DNA of 64,000 bases, from the NCBI RefSeq assembly GCF_958295425.1, contig NC_081144.1:1156501-1220500 (forward strand), read 5' to 3'. The notes beneath the pieces are model-generated. The model saw only the letters and a program-made list of their open reading frames with translations. It ran no database searches and had not been told where the DNA came from. Of the stretch, positions 39,020-50,577 are shown piece after piece. Both the position numbers and the translations under genes were made by a program. This stretch comes from Solea solea. Taxonomy: Eukaryota; Chordata; Actinopteri; Pleuronectiformes; Soleidae. Every line of letters starts with the position of its first letter. The first letter of the stretch is position 1.

Positions 39020-39750
39020 AGAGAGAGAGAGAGCGATGGAGAGAGAGAGAGAGAGAGCGATGGAGAGAGAGAGAGAGAGATGGAAGGCGGATATTTTTTT
39101 TCCCAAAGCTCCTCAGTGAGTGCTCGGTGATACTCTGGGGAGAAATGGGAGAAGAAAGGGAGCTGCAGGGAAGTGGAGTGTGTGTGTGTGTGTGTGAAGA
39201 CTGGAGGCAGTGAAAGAAAGGTGAAAGAGAGTGGCAGCGATAAGGGAGAAAAGATGGATCCCTCGTCCCTACAGGCAGCTATTATTACTGTACAGTGTTG
39301 ATGATACGCCGCATGCTCGTCCCACTGAGGTTTATGACTGTGCTTCACTGTCTGCTTCCTGCTGTGTTTGTGTTGCTCTTTAAAATGATTATTATTATTA
39401 GACTGATAAGATTATGGTGTCACCGGGGTCCAAATTTAAAGACACAGATAGGAAATAAATGATATTTAAAGAGTAACTCAAAGACATATTGACTTTCTGT
39501 ATTGTGTGTGTGTGTGCGTTACATCCACACTTTGTTTTCAGAGTTGTGATGTGGCTGCTGTGTTTTCAAGCGCCCGAAACGGAGATTCAAACCCCCATGA
39601 CATCAAAATCATAATATTTTGCTTGAAATGTCACCTCATATTATCAAAAGAGTCGATTTTATATTACATTCCTATTGGAGCTACGAGGTAAAAAATGCCC
39701 AGTTTTTGTTACCATGGCCTTTTTGAACATTGACGAAGGCTCTAGAGCCA

Positions 39751-39945
39751 TGGTTCTCAAACTGTGGTACATGTACCACCAGTGGTACGCATGCGTGTTC
39801 TGGTGGTAAATCAGAAAAACAGTTTTTTACTGTTTATACCAGGAATTTTGACCGGAGTGTGTAGAAAATGAAACTAAATCACAGAAAATGAATAAAGTCT
39901 GAAGTATATTATGTGAGGAAGAGGAGGATGATGGGAATAAATCTG
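39751..39945. mobile_element. hAT-like element, truncated copy of the 43209 type
   Basis: It begins catggttctcaaactgtgg, then gtaccaccagtggtacgc, matching the start of the element at 43209. It also shares an 'aaatctgc(a/c)tcc' stretch. The right inverted end is missing; the copy stops near 39945 where (CTGT)n starts. Confidence 0.5.
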
Positions 39946-39993
39946 CATCCCCCCGTCTGTCTGTCTGTCTGTCTGTCTGTGTTTGTGCTGCAG

Positions 39994-40101
39994 ATCGTGA
40001 TCGTGCAGTGGGGAGGGAAGCCCTTCAGCTGTGCCCCTCTCAACATCGAGCAGTGGCTCTGGTGTCTCTTCGTGGGAGTTGGAGAGCTGCTCTGGGGGCA
40101 G
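39994..40101 (+). CDS. atp2b3: PMCA3 exon 22 (residues 1027-1062): TM9-TM10
   Basis: It encodes [20 protein letters not shown] then [16 protein letters not shown]. It is 108 nt, the size of the so-called site B exon of PMCAs. TM10 begins at [15 protein letters not shown]. Acceptor tttgtgctgcag, donor GTAAGC, phase 0 at both ends. Confidence 0.98.
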
Positions 40102-41064
40102 GTAAGCAGCTCTTCAGCCTCGCTGAGTCAAAATCAAGGCTGACAGGCCTGATTTACCTAGAGAAATAAAGACTTACTGTAGATACCACTTATGCTCTGT
40201 CATAGGCGTAACTTAAGAATGTCTGAAAATCTTCTCCAGCCCAACAAAACACGGAATTATCCATCCATCAATTTGATTTTCAAAATAAAAGTAAAAATTA
40301 AAGAATGGATGCTAGGGATGGGAACGACACGGCATTTTGAGAGTCGATTGTTGAATCTTTGTCGCATTGTCAGCCTTTTTTGTTTTTGTTTAAAGTGCGG
40401 AGGGTGAAAAATAAAAATATTCTACACTGTACGACTTCATTTTAGGCTTAAAAACATGGCTGTAATGTCCAATATAGACCATCAAAGCAGTGACCGACAA
40501 CTAAACGAAACAAAAAGAGATCTAATCACAAATCAAACAGCAGTGAGAGTAAAATAGGTGATAGAGAGCTGTGATGTCATCCGCACCCACTGCTAAATAT
40601 CAATAATCCACCCGCAGCAATGTTTTTTCAACAAGTAATACCCGCACCCTCCAGCCACCCGATCATCCTTCACTGTAGCCGCAGTCTGACCAACATAATA
40701 TGTTGTTATGGATCAGCAGCTGTGCAGATTTGCCCCTCCAGGTCGCCTCGTTTCTGCCTCAGTTTTTCATCCAGTTTAGATTTTTCCACGCAAAGTTAGA
40801 AATATTCAATAAATTCACCAAAACACATCGTAGTGTTGTGAAACTTTCTGTAAACTTAACTGCTGTACTGTACGTGATACTACACATGATACTAAACAGT
40901 TAAGGCTAAATAATAAATATAGTATAGAAAGATACTGTATTATCTTTAGTGGAGGATCAAACCACTTACCTTCTGGTTTTAGGGTGACCCGCTCTATCTC
41001 CTGAACCCACACATACATGTGTCTTTCTGTCAAATGACAACGCTGAAACCCCCCCCATTTCCAG
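40102..41064. other. Intron 22 (1.0 kb)
   Basis: No repeats or elements are recognised beyond AT-rich DNA. The acceptor has a C-run (ccccccatttccag). Confidence 0.7.
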
Positions 41065-41247
41065 GTGATTGCCACAGTGCCGACAGAGCGGCTTCCGTGC
41101 CTGAAGGAGGCGGGGCTGGGCCTCGAGCCCAGCGAGGAGGAAGGGGAGGAGATGGCAGAGGATGAGGAGGAGATCGACTGTGCCGAGAGAGAGCTGCGCC
41201 GCGGACAGATCCTCTGGTTCAGAGGCCTCAACCGCATCCAGACTCAG
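41065..41247 (+). CDS. atp2b3: PMCA3 exon 23 (residues 1063-1123): calmodulin-binding helix
   Basis: It encodes [20 protein letters not shown] then [20 protein letters not shown] and [20 protein letters not shown] and [19 protein letters not shown] (1106-1123) is the family's calmodulin-binding, autoinhibitory helix; Trp1113 is the anchor residue. The Glu-rich linker before it is PMCA-typical. Acceptor tttccag, donor GTACTG, phase 0. The exon can join either exon 24 (form a) or exon 25 (form b). Confidence 0.98.
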
Positions 41248-41645
41248 GTACTGTTTAACGTGACCCCCCCTCCCCCCCCCCCCCCCCCAAAAAAAATAAA
41301 TAAATAAAATAAAACCAGAAGTTCACACTTGAAAACACAAACACACGTAGAGATCATCATACAGAGATGTTTGTTTGAGATGCTTCATGGACAAACTGGG
41401 AATGTGCAAAAAGAAAATAATGTAACTGTATCACAATAATGCAGAATATTTGGATTTCCTTAAGCTGCTGTCAGTGGTGTCCACTTTTGGCACACACACA
41501 GTCTCCTGGAAGTATTTGGTGAGGGGGCGGGGCTAAGAGAGAGGACCGCCTCTATGTGGAGAGTTCCAGTGTTGTGTGGAATAGTGGAAAAGTTTCTCCA
41601 ACACTTAGTTATCAGTGACATCTGTCAGAGTATAGAGTTATTTAA

Positions 41646-41952
41646 AAGGTCCAGTGTGTAAAAGTTAGTGACATCTAGTGGTGAGGCTCGGTGAGAGCGT
41701 GTCAGGGAGCTACGGTGGCCTTCACACACCACAAAGGTCTTAAATAGTCTTCTTCCAGTTCAAACTGCGTGCTCTGGATGGTTTGTCTGTTTGGGGGTTG
41801 CCGTAGCAACGTGGTGCCACAAAATAGTGGCCTCTGGCCGTTACCTTATGTTAAGTTTTACTCTAAGACTATGAAAAACAACCTGTTATATTATTATAAT
41901 GTGATTATACACTGACACGCAGCATTCTTCCTAAATGTTACACACTGGACTT
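41646..41952. mobile_element. TTAA-flanked inverted-repeat element, 307 bp
   Basis: TTAA lies at 41642-41645 and 41953-41956. The ends are inverted: aaggtccagtgtgtaa and ttacacactggactt, with one extra G in the left copy. It contains 'gtgacatctagtggtgag'. The length and lack of coding frame fit a MITE. Confidence 0.75.
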
Positions 41953-43208
41953 TTAACACATATTTGACTGAAAAGTGTTTCACTGACTGCAGCTTTAATC
42001 CAGTGCTTTGTGATGAAATCGTCATGGTTCACTGTATCATGGCCTTTACTAACTAACACCAGAGACTTTTGGAAAGAAAGAAAGAAAGACAGAAAGATAT
42101 TCAAAGGTTTATCTCTGTATCTGAATTGTTCTTACTCTCCAAAAGTGAGTCTCTCCATCTTTGTGTGTGCTGTTCTTCTGACCTGTGCCAAACACTCTGA
42201 CCCCAGTCTTTTTCTCTCTCACAGCCAACGGTTGTTTTCTGAGTTCTCTAACTCACAAGTGGTTTTTGAGATGAGATCATGAGAGAGGATTAATGCTGTG
42301 ACTGTGTGTGTGCGTACCTGAGTGTACACACATTGTGTGTGTAGCCCATTACAAAGCAGACTGACTCGCTCGCTACTCAGTGCGAGAATGATCAGTCAAT
42401 CCTGATTTTACGGTTCCACGTCATTCCTACAACAACAACCCGAGGCGGACACTTGGCTCAGGGGCTCACGACACGCGCAGCGAGCAGCTGTGATTGGTCC
42501 GTTGTTGGTGTCGTCATTTCCTCCAAAGCCCAGTCGAGTTTTAACAAAGGGTGAATCTGACTGTTTTGTCAAGAAGTGCAGCAATTTGTACAACTGCTCG
42601 TCTTCCCGTTACAAAGACGCACAGGTGGAAGAAATAGACACATACAGTAGACACTGGAAACACAGTGGCAGAGAAATCCTACGCCTGCCAACTAGTGGAT
42701 TGGCAGTGTAATGGCGGCGCGACACGTAAACACCTGTGCTCAAAACGTTATCAGGCGAGGTTTCATAGATATATTTATATGAGAATCCACTTTTTAAGAG
42801 TAGTGCAGCGCAGATTGCAATATCAATCATGAAAAGACTTTACTGCCATTTCTGTATTTTTAATCGAATAAACCAGACATTTCCTGGAGATAATGTTTGA
42901 TAAATGAATCACAACTTAATTTCACGCATGTTATTCAACAATCTTAAGAAAAATGTGCTCATTTATTTACTAAAAAGTCTCTGGGAAAGTGTGGCTCACA
43001 CACGTGTTCGCTCATCACCCAAACACCACAGTTTGATGTGATCATGACGGTAGAATGTCACTATCATTATCGACAGATCGTCGTGTGTGTGCGTCACACG
43101 TGAACATTGGTCAAAAGTAGATGCACCTGAGACGTGCGGTGTGAACACGTTAATCTGTTAACGCGGGTGCTGAAGAGGTAAAAGCGTGATGGAACACAGC
43201 TAAGATGC

Positions 43209-43508
43209 CATGGTTCTCAAGCTGTGATGCGTGTTCCACTGAGCTTCCTCTGGTGGTTCTCTGGTGGTTCCAGGGTGTGTGACTGTAGTGCAAAGAAAAT
43301 GAAACGAATAAGAAAAGATATATAATAAATTAGATAATAATAATTAGAGTCACCTTATCTCTCGCTCCGTCTTAATCTGATTTCTGAGTGTGTGAAGTAA
43401 ATCTGCCTCCTGAGAAGAGTGTGAAGCTGACTTTACGAGGCCTTTTTTCACCACTGCATTTGAACGTTGGTGATAATGGTGTTAGTGTAAAAAGTTAGAG
43501 AACCACTG
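43209..43508. mobile_element. hAT-like non-autonomous element, 300 bp
   Basis: The left end catggttctcaagctgtg and right end agagaaccactg form imperfect inverted termini of the CAGTGGTTCTC type seen in hAT elements. A target-site duplication could not be confirmed. Related to the copy at 39751. Confidence 0.55.
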
Positions 43509-43816
43509 GGTGAAGTATGTGCGTAGACTTACAGAGTAACCTCTATGTAGAGCTCTGAAATCAGACTTGAGATGGCAGAGCAGCGTCAACATGAGCATCC
43601 TCAGATGACTCACACTCTCTGTTAAGTGCCATCAGTGTGTGGAGTAATCAGAGCGTACAGAACACACACACACACACACACATGCGACCGCGCCGTCGGC
43701 TACATATTCACATCCAGACGCCATCGTGTTTGTCAGTAATACTCAGGCAGCAGTTGAGGTGCAGATGACGGACTCTTGCTTCTGTCACACTGACTGAGGG
43801 AGGAACTATCTTCACT

Positions 43817-43850
<34 letters not shown>

Positions 43851-43907
43851 CTCAGACTGGCCTTTCCTGCCCTGACTGAGTGCTGCTGTTTTGTCTCTGT
43901 CCTGCAG

Positions 43908-44067
43908 ATGGAGGTAGTGAGCACGTTCAAGCGAAGCGGTTCGTTTCAGGGAGCGGTGAGACGGCGCTCCTCCGTGCTCAGTCAGCTCCACGACGTAAAC
44001 ACTATCTCTACCCCCTCTCACGTAGCTCTCTCCACCGCAACAGCCAATACCAGCCCAGCCCCTGGGA
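43908..44067 (+). CDS. atp2b3: PMCA3 exon 24 (alternative, site C): form a C-terminus
   Basis: A 160-nt alternative exon encoding MEVVSTFKRSGSFQGAVRRR then SSVLSQLHDVNTISTPSHVA and LSTATANTSPAPG. It matches the mammalian PMCA3a tail (MEVVSTFKRSGS...VLSQLHDV). Its length is 3n+1, so joining it to exon 25 shifts the frame and yields NASGESIP then TAG at 50601-50603, giving a 1,184-residue form a without the PDZ ligand. Acceptor ctgtcctgcag, donor GTGAGT. A GCATG (44083-44087) lies 16 nt downstream; (CA)n flanks the exon on both sides. Confidence 0.93.
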
Positions 44068-46468
44068 GTGAGTCCGCCGAACGCATGTACACACATGCAC
44101 ACACATGCACACACTCACACACTCACACACCTGCAGTCACCTTCTCCCTCACACACACACACACACACACTCTGCTGCACGGCACGTGGACTGCAGTATT
44201 TTTGACTCTCCATGGTTGTGTCCCCTCCGGCTCGCTCGCTGCTCGTCTGTGTGCAATGTGTCCTCTCTTCTTTTTCTTCTTCTTCTTATTCTCCCCTTCA
44301 GACGGCACCCAGTCCTGACCTGGCTGTGTACTTCTGGTCTGATCTGGTCTGGTTCCCAGATCCAGTCCCGGTCCCAGTCCAGAATCTTTGTTTTGTTGTT
44401 GCGTGTTGGTTCGGTGCAGGAGGCAGCTCACTGTTCTCCCTCTGGCTGAGGAGTCCCAGTGGAAACGGAACAGCGTTTGCACTGTTTACGTAACGACTCG
44501 TGTTTTTTAAGAGAGTCTGAGATATTCTGATTCAGTTCAGAGAGCAAATGGTGACTCCTCCTGCACTGTGTGTTCTTTCTTGTCTGTGAATGAGGTCAAG
44601 CGTGGTCAATGACTCTAACAACACAAAAACAATCAGTGTAGTCCTGCTGTAATAATTCTGTGACTCCAACGCTGCAATTTGATTTTTACTGCCACACATT
44701 ACCAAATGGCGTCTGCAATTGTCCAAACTGTAAACCTTCGAGTATAAAAGCCCAGTAACACACTGCTGTTTCCAATAGTCCCTACACTGAAAGAAGTTGC
44801 CTCTTTTTCTACTGCTCTTGCTTTCTTTCTCCTTCTGCTCCTCTCGCTGTTGTTCGGTGCTGCAACTGATGTCAACTGGTTATTTCTGTAACAGTATTTC
44901 CAGCTTTCGACGTCACAAGTTTGGCCCCACGATGTCTCACCAAATTTTTTTTTCCTCCTTCTCTCTGTCTCTCTCTCTTTCCATCACAGTTGTCTCCTCT
45001 TTCTTCTTTATTTACGAGACATTACAGGTTCTTCGTTTGCAGAAATATTCTGGGAAATGTGTTCTTATTGTTCTGCACAAGTAGAGCTGTTCGTTTGTAG
45101 ACGTATTTAGATTGTACCAAATCTAAATACAGGCTCTTGTGTAGCATACTAAAAAGATTTCTTTAGTACGTTCCTTTTTATATATTTATATTATTTTCTA
45201 CTTTTTTGTCTCCTTATTTTTCCTTAAACTCATCCCTTTTTGTCATCCTTCCATCTCCTGACTAGCGTAGCATCCACCCCTCATGTTTCCTCTTGAGTTT
45301 TCTTCGTATGTCAGTTCTGCGCGTGCCTGACTGCGTGTGTTTATGTGCGATGTCACATATCTGAGAGCCGTAGTTTGACTTTTCGTGATCGTATGCTTGT
45401 TTGTGTCTGAGTGTGTGTGTGTGCGCGCGCGCATGCACGTGTGTGGTTGTGCTTGCCTCCTCATTTGATCGTCTCCATCCTCGTCTTCTCAGTTGCTTCT
45501 CCTTTCCTTCCTTGCTCCCTTCCATCCACCCTTTCCCCCTTTCATTCCATCCTCCCTTCCTTCCTTCCTCCCCATGTTGCTCCATCACCTTCAGGTGTAG
45601 CCGCAGAGAAGCCCAGGCTGACACTGCCGACACCTCAGCTCACTAGGAGTTATCTGTTATTTTTTCTCCTCCATCACTTTATGATGTAAATAAGAGAAAA
45701 ACAAGAGTTCTATGATATGCAGTCAAAGAATGTGGGTTCATATCCCAGCACTTCAAACTCACTGCTGCTTATCTTTACTTTCCCCTTAATTCAAAGACCT
45801 TGTTGCTTCCTAATCTGTCCTTCAACAACAGTACTGTATGACATATGCTTGCATTTTGAAGTCATCGCTAAGGATTGGAACCTAATGGATTTGGACCAGG
45901 TGGAAATGTGAAGGAGCTAGCATTAAGTTTAAGTTTTTGTTAGCTTTAAAGAATTAAAAAAACATAGTTCAGACAGTACAGTTGACAGTTGTTGCTATAG
46001 TTTAACTGTAACTGTCAACAAATCCTTAACAAACATAGTTTCATTGTCCAAAACTGCTATTAAGGCTAATAGCCTAGCGATCACCTTGCTAGCAGTTCAA
46101 ATGGAACTTGTGAGCTTGTGGTTTTGGACGTGGACAGTTGTGTCTTTGGTGTTTTATGACAGTTGGCGTTGGTAACGTTGCCTGACTGCCTCCCTCTCTT
46201 ACTTCCTTCTCCCTTAGCAAGCTAACAGCCAGGAAACAAAGGCCTAGTGATGATGAACAGTTAGGAATAGCAAACCTTTATTCTTACATAAAAACCCTGT
46301 GGGCCTGCGCAGACATTTTGGAAGGGCAGGGGTGAAAATCAAACGGACACCTACTGTGCACCGGTGGAGCAGGCACCACTAGGGGACTGACTTTCATGTG
46401 GACCTGTATATGGACCTCCACACATTCATTTCTATCACAGAGATAAGCATTTTCAATCTCATTTCCTC

Positions 46469-46520
46469 TTTGGGACACTGTCCTGTTGGGACACTGTCCT
46501 GTTGGGACACTGTCCTGTAG
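46469..46520. repeat. 16-bp direct repeat, three copies
   Basis: Unit ttgggacactgtcctg in tandem, the third copy continuing as tagggac. It lies in intron 24. Confidence 0.85.
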
Positions 46521-47912
46521 GGACATCGCTTTAGCGGCCACATATGAATGGCAGCCAGTAGGTCACTCCCTCATGTTTTTACCACTGTAGACGGTACTTT
46601 AGTGGGCGTCATGTGACTCGGAGTTGTTTAAACCTACAAACGTATCTAACAAAACATGAAACATGTCAAACCAACCTTATTTGAAGGCAGTATTACACTG
46701 TGCTTGCAGTTAAATGCTAATGACAACAGTGACGAGGCTCATTTTCAACATAATATTTAGCATGTCCACCATTTTGTTGAATGTTAGTAAGCTAACATTT
46801 GCTAAATTGCTCTAGCATAAAGAAGAGTTGATGGAAATGTCTAAACAAAACAATGTGTGCTAAGACATCATCGTCTTCTTCTTCTTCTTCCTCCTCCTCC
46901 CTCTGCACTGTTAGCGTCAGGGTCATTACTTTACTTTACTTTAGTCCAGTGCTCACAGTTGTCTCCTCGCTGTCACTGATCCCGTGTGCAGTATGATGTA
47001 CGCAGGGTCTGACGTCAACGGCCATCAGCTCCCTGGCTTTTATGCTCCATTATTACTCAGTAAAGAAAGAGTCAAGTGTTTTTTAAAAGAAAACATTCAT
47101 TATACTGAGATTTTAGAACTGAATGTTTCATTGTTATACATTATCCAGAACCACTCCAGAGATCCAGTTTGGTGTGACTTTTATGTGCCTGCAGTGAGTG
47201 TAACAGTCCTGTGACAGTGTGAAGAGAGAGAGGTGGAGGGCGACGGCACGTTAGGGCCACATCTTTAGCTCCTCCGTTACCTGCTTTCATGTTCAAAAAT
47301 GAAAAGATTCCCTCAGTTTCCTTGTGAGTAGAACAGGAGGGTGCGTTTGCAACGATCTGAGGCAGGTGTTGCTGAGGTGTTGCTATGATTAGCGCGCAGC
47401 CATCATCACGTGTCAAAGGGCGGGTGCTGCTCACAGATGGGACACATGGTGAGAAACGGGGGCCATTAACCAGTCATCTACCTCACAGCTTCTCTCTGTA
47501 TTTATGTTGCGGGTTTCTTCTCATCAGCACTTGTTTTGCACACAGCAGCCTCTCTACCTTCCAGCGCCTTTACCCTACTCCCCCCACCCCCCTCTCTCTC
47601 TCGTTCTTTTAACCGTCAGCGTTTTTCCATCAAGCTCTGCTGAAGCAGCCGACAGGGAAAGAGGGAAAGAGAGAAGGAAAGTGGGTGAGAGAGCGATAAG
47701 TAGCACAGCAGTGCGCTGACCTCCTGACCTCTCCGGTCACACTGTGGGGCGTCATTATACTCGAAAGTTTACTCTTTCCATGAAAACAAAACCAAGCGCT
47801 GACGAAGTGAGAAAGTGACATTCTGAAGCCTTCTCAGTCTGCATGTGGTGTTTTTCTACTGTCTGACAGGCTCTTTGGAAAAACAGATAAGCACTGAACC
47901 TACTGCTTGACC

Positions 47913-47943
<31 letters not shown>

Positions 47944-48753
47944 ATATTATGCCAGAGTCGTATATAGAGACGACTTTCAGTTTGGTCCGACTGCATTCAC
48001 CCTCTCATAAGTCACAGTTTGGACTCCAGTGGCCGGCGTTGCAGCCTCTTCTCTGTCGATGTCACGTGTGATCAAACTGTCTCTATGTACGGCTCTGCCT
48101 GCCTGTGCCTGTGTCAGTATATCTGCACTCAACGGGTTCTGTTTCTTTGAGCTCATGCTGCTTCTTTTCCTCTGTTTGGGCTTTGGGGGGGGAGGGGGGG
48201 GAGGAGGGTGCATGGACCTGCTGCCCATGGCAAAGGAATGTGTTCATGCACGCACACACACACACACACACACACACCACACCACACCACACACTGCATA
48301 ATGCACCTTGAAGTACACCTCATAGACCTCACTCTGATGTGTGTGTGTGTGTGTGTGTGTGTGACAGGGCTGATTGGGTCAGTCACCTTCTCTTTCTAGA
48401 GTTCTAACCGATCACATTCTAACCTGATGTCACCTCTTTTGCAAGTTTTGCAAGACTGTTTTTTGTTTTTTTTAATATCCTGCAGCAACTTCCTCAGCAT
48501 CATCATCATCATCATCATCCTTTTCAATCACTCTGCTCTCTCTTCATTCTTCTTCTCCTCTGTCACTGCTGCATGGTCGCATGTGTGTGTGGTTGTCCTC
48601 GTCTCTGAGTGTATGAAATGCTTCTTCTTTTTATTTTTTTAAACAAACACCCATTATTGACAACAGTGTGATGCATGTGGACGACAACTTCCCAGCTGCA
48701 CAATGTGGAAACAACTTTCAACTGTTGGTTTAGTCTGTTGCACTGCTGCTGCA

Positions 48754-48794
<41 letters not shown>

Positions 48795-48889
48795 TCACTG
48801 CTATAGGTTCTTGGCAAAGTTCTTACTTTTTCTTACTGTACATCAAACTAACACACTCACCATCCCTGCTTCTTCTCCTTTTGCACCTC

Positions 48890-48926
<37 letters not shown>

Positions 48927-48927
48927 C
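48890..48927. repeat. (AAC)n trinucleotide repeat
   Basis: About 12-13 units. A (TG)n run at 48755-48792 and a (CTC)n run at 49014-49041 are close by. Confidence 0.95.
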
Positions 48928-49309
48928 CCTCATCTGTGTGTACACACGCATGTGATGCAGTATGCTGACGTATGAGTGTTCTCCCCCCGCACACATACTG
49001 TATCACCCGTCCCTCCTCCTCCTCCTCCTCCTCCTCCTCCCCCCCAGACACACACAAACACACACACACACGCACGCACACAAAGCCACGTGTGTCTGCA
49101 GCAGCTTCTGTGGTTTTTGTGATGGTGGCTACTGAATCCTCCCGTCTTGTGAGGTCTGATTGGTGTGCAAGAACTGACAAAAACATTGTCATTAGCCAAC
49201 TCATTTAAACTCTTTTTTTTCTTCTTTTTTTCCACTTTTGTGTGTTGGAGACAAACAGGGTCAGGTGGACTCAAGTTTGTAACTTGAGAAAATACAATCA
49301 ATTCTCCAC

Positions 49310-50125
49310 TTTAAGTCTGTAGACTGTTGTAAGGTGAGGTTGTAGAAACACCTGCTGAAAGCTCCAAACTAATGCCACAACGTGGTTCAGAGCAGTCTAA
49401 TAACAACAATCTGACTTCTGAAACTCTCTCAAAACACTCTACAATCTACATTAGTTCAAATTTCTATTTTTTTTTTTCATTACTGACTTTGAGATTTGCT
49501 CATAGGCAGATTATTTTACTTTGGTCCAGCTAGCTAGGTAGCTAAGGAAGCTAAGCAAACTGGCTAACTCTAACTCAAAACAGGCGAGTAAAACACATTT
49601 CCCAAAAAAGAAATATTCTTCAAATTAGAGCTCCAAAGGTCTCAGGTTCAACCCTTTTCCACCCATTGTCCCTACAGTTTAACCTGACCCTCCATGATGG
49701 GCTTTAACTTGTAGATGTAGAGTGAAAATGACATTTTTAAGGGGAGACTTCAAAAAGGTTATGAGATACTTACAAGATGAACCTAATTTAAATAAACAAC
49801 TGTTATTGTCATAAAGCTAACATTGGTTGGCATATTTTGAACTGGTCTACCAGTTTTCACAGGCATTGATGACATTTTCACTTTTAAACAGACAAACCCA
49901 GAACTATCTATTTAAGTCTGTAGACTGTTGAAATAAGTGAAAGTTTAGAAACACCTGTTCAAAAATTCAACAACAACAATCTTACGTCTGAAACTCTCGT
50001 GAAACATTACAAATCTACAGTTGTTTTTTACAGATTAAATTACTCATTTGAGTTTTGTTGTAGGCAGATTATTTCACTTTGGTCCAGCTAGCTAACTAAG
50101 GAAGCTAAGCTAACTGGCTAACTTT
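49310..50125. repeat. Pair of diverged direct repeats, about 220-260 bp each
   Basis: 49310-49570 and 49910-50125 share 'aagtctgtagactgttg', 'tagaaacacctg', 'aacaacaatct', 'tctgaaactctc', 'ggcagattatttyactttgg' and 'ggtccagctagct', 'aaggaagctaagc', 'aactggctaac' in the same order. The distance between matching points is about 600 bp. Confidence 0.75.
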
Positions 50126-50577
50126 TTGGGCTTTAAATGTTGTAGGTGTGGGGAAGGGTTTCTCAATCCTGGTTCTAGAGACCAGCTGTTTAGCTGATTC
50201 AAATGGACAGCTCATCAGCAGGCTCTTGAGGGTGGTGCCCTATTAGATAATTAAAAAAAATGTAAAAAATAACTTTTGACTTATGCACTTTTGTCCAGTC
50301 CAGTCAATTAGAATACTTTTAACATTTTATGCAAAATATCCTGAACACCAAAGTAACTAAGAGGGTTATTATGAGTTAAGTGACTGTAGCCACCTGGCCC
50401 TGAGTGTCCATCTGTCTGTCTGCCTGTCTGTCTGTCTGTCTGCTGGAGGACACAAGTCTGTCTGCCTCTGGGTTTCCCTGGTTTGTTTCCGCCTCTTTCT
50501 TTCGACTGACTTTCTCTTCTCTGTTTCCTGTGGTCTCTCTCTTTCTCTCTCTTGTCTTCCCTCCCTCCCTCCGGCAG

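Larger units (their letters stand above)
35888..39993. other. Intron 21 (4.1 kb)
   Basis: It holds a 'gataccgatatcgatc' dispersed repeat near 36010-36090 and a TTAA-flanked inverted-repeat element (36597-37229). A poly-C run lies at 38221-38242, a 'cgattaatcg'-family repeat at 38505-38710, and (GA)n with GCGATG interruptions at 38989-39080. A hAT-like copy lies at 39751-39945, and (CTGT)n at 39956-39980 ends just before the exon 22 acceptor. Confidence 0.8.
41248..43907. other. Intron 23 (2.7 kb), upstream of splice site C
   Basis: Poly-C lies at 41265-41288 near the donor. An inverted-repeat element (41646-41952) and a hAT-like element (43209-43508) follow. (CA)n lies at 43664-43682 and 43819-43848, the latter about 60 bp before the alternative exon 24. 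Confidence 0.8.
44068..50577. other. Intron 24 (6.5 kb)
   Basis: It holds CA-rich DNA (44090-44170), a 10-bp-arm inverted repeat (45981-45990 / 46010-46019) and a 16-bp repeat x3 (46469-46520). Others are (CTGT)n near 47911-47943, (CA)n/(TG)n at 48250-48362 and 48755-48792, (AAC)n at 48890-48927 and (CTC)n at 49014-49041. A direct duplication (49310-49570 and 49910-50125) follows, then (CTGT)n at 50408-50441. No other gene is recognised on either strand. Confidence 0.75.

Noticed and set aside
43908..44067. Exon 24 as a decayed exon because its length breaks the frame
   Set aside because: The frame change is the known mechanism that makes the PMCA a form, and the resulting tail matches the expected ending.
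50404..50577. Extending exon 25 upstream through the open frame
   Set aside because: The extension is (CTGT)n and pyrimidine tract of the acceptor; the conserved RVVKAFRSS begins right after the ag at 50577.
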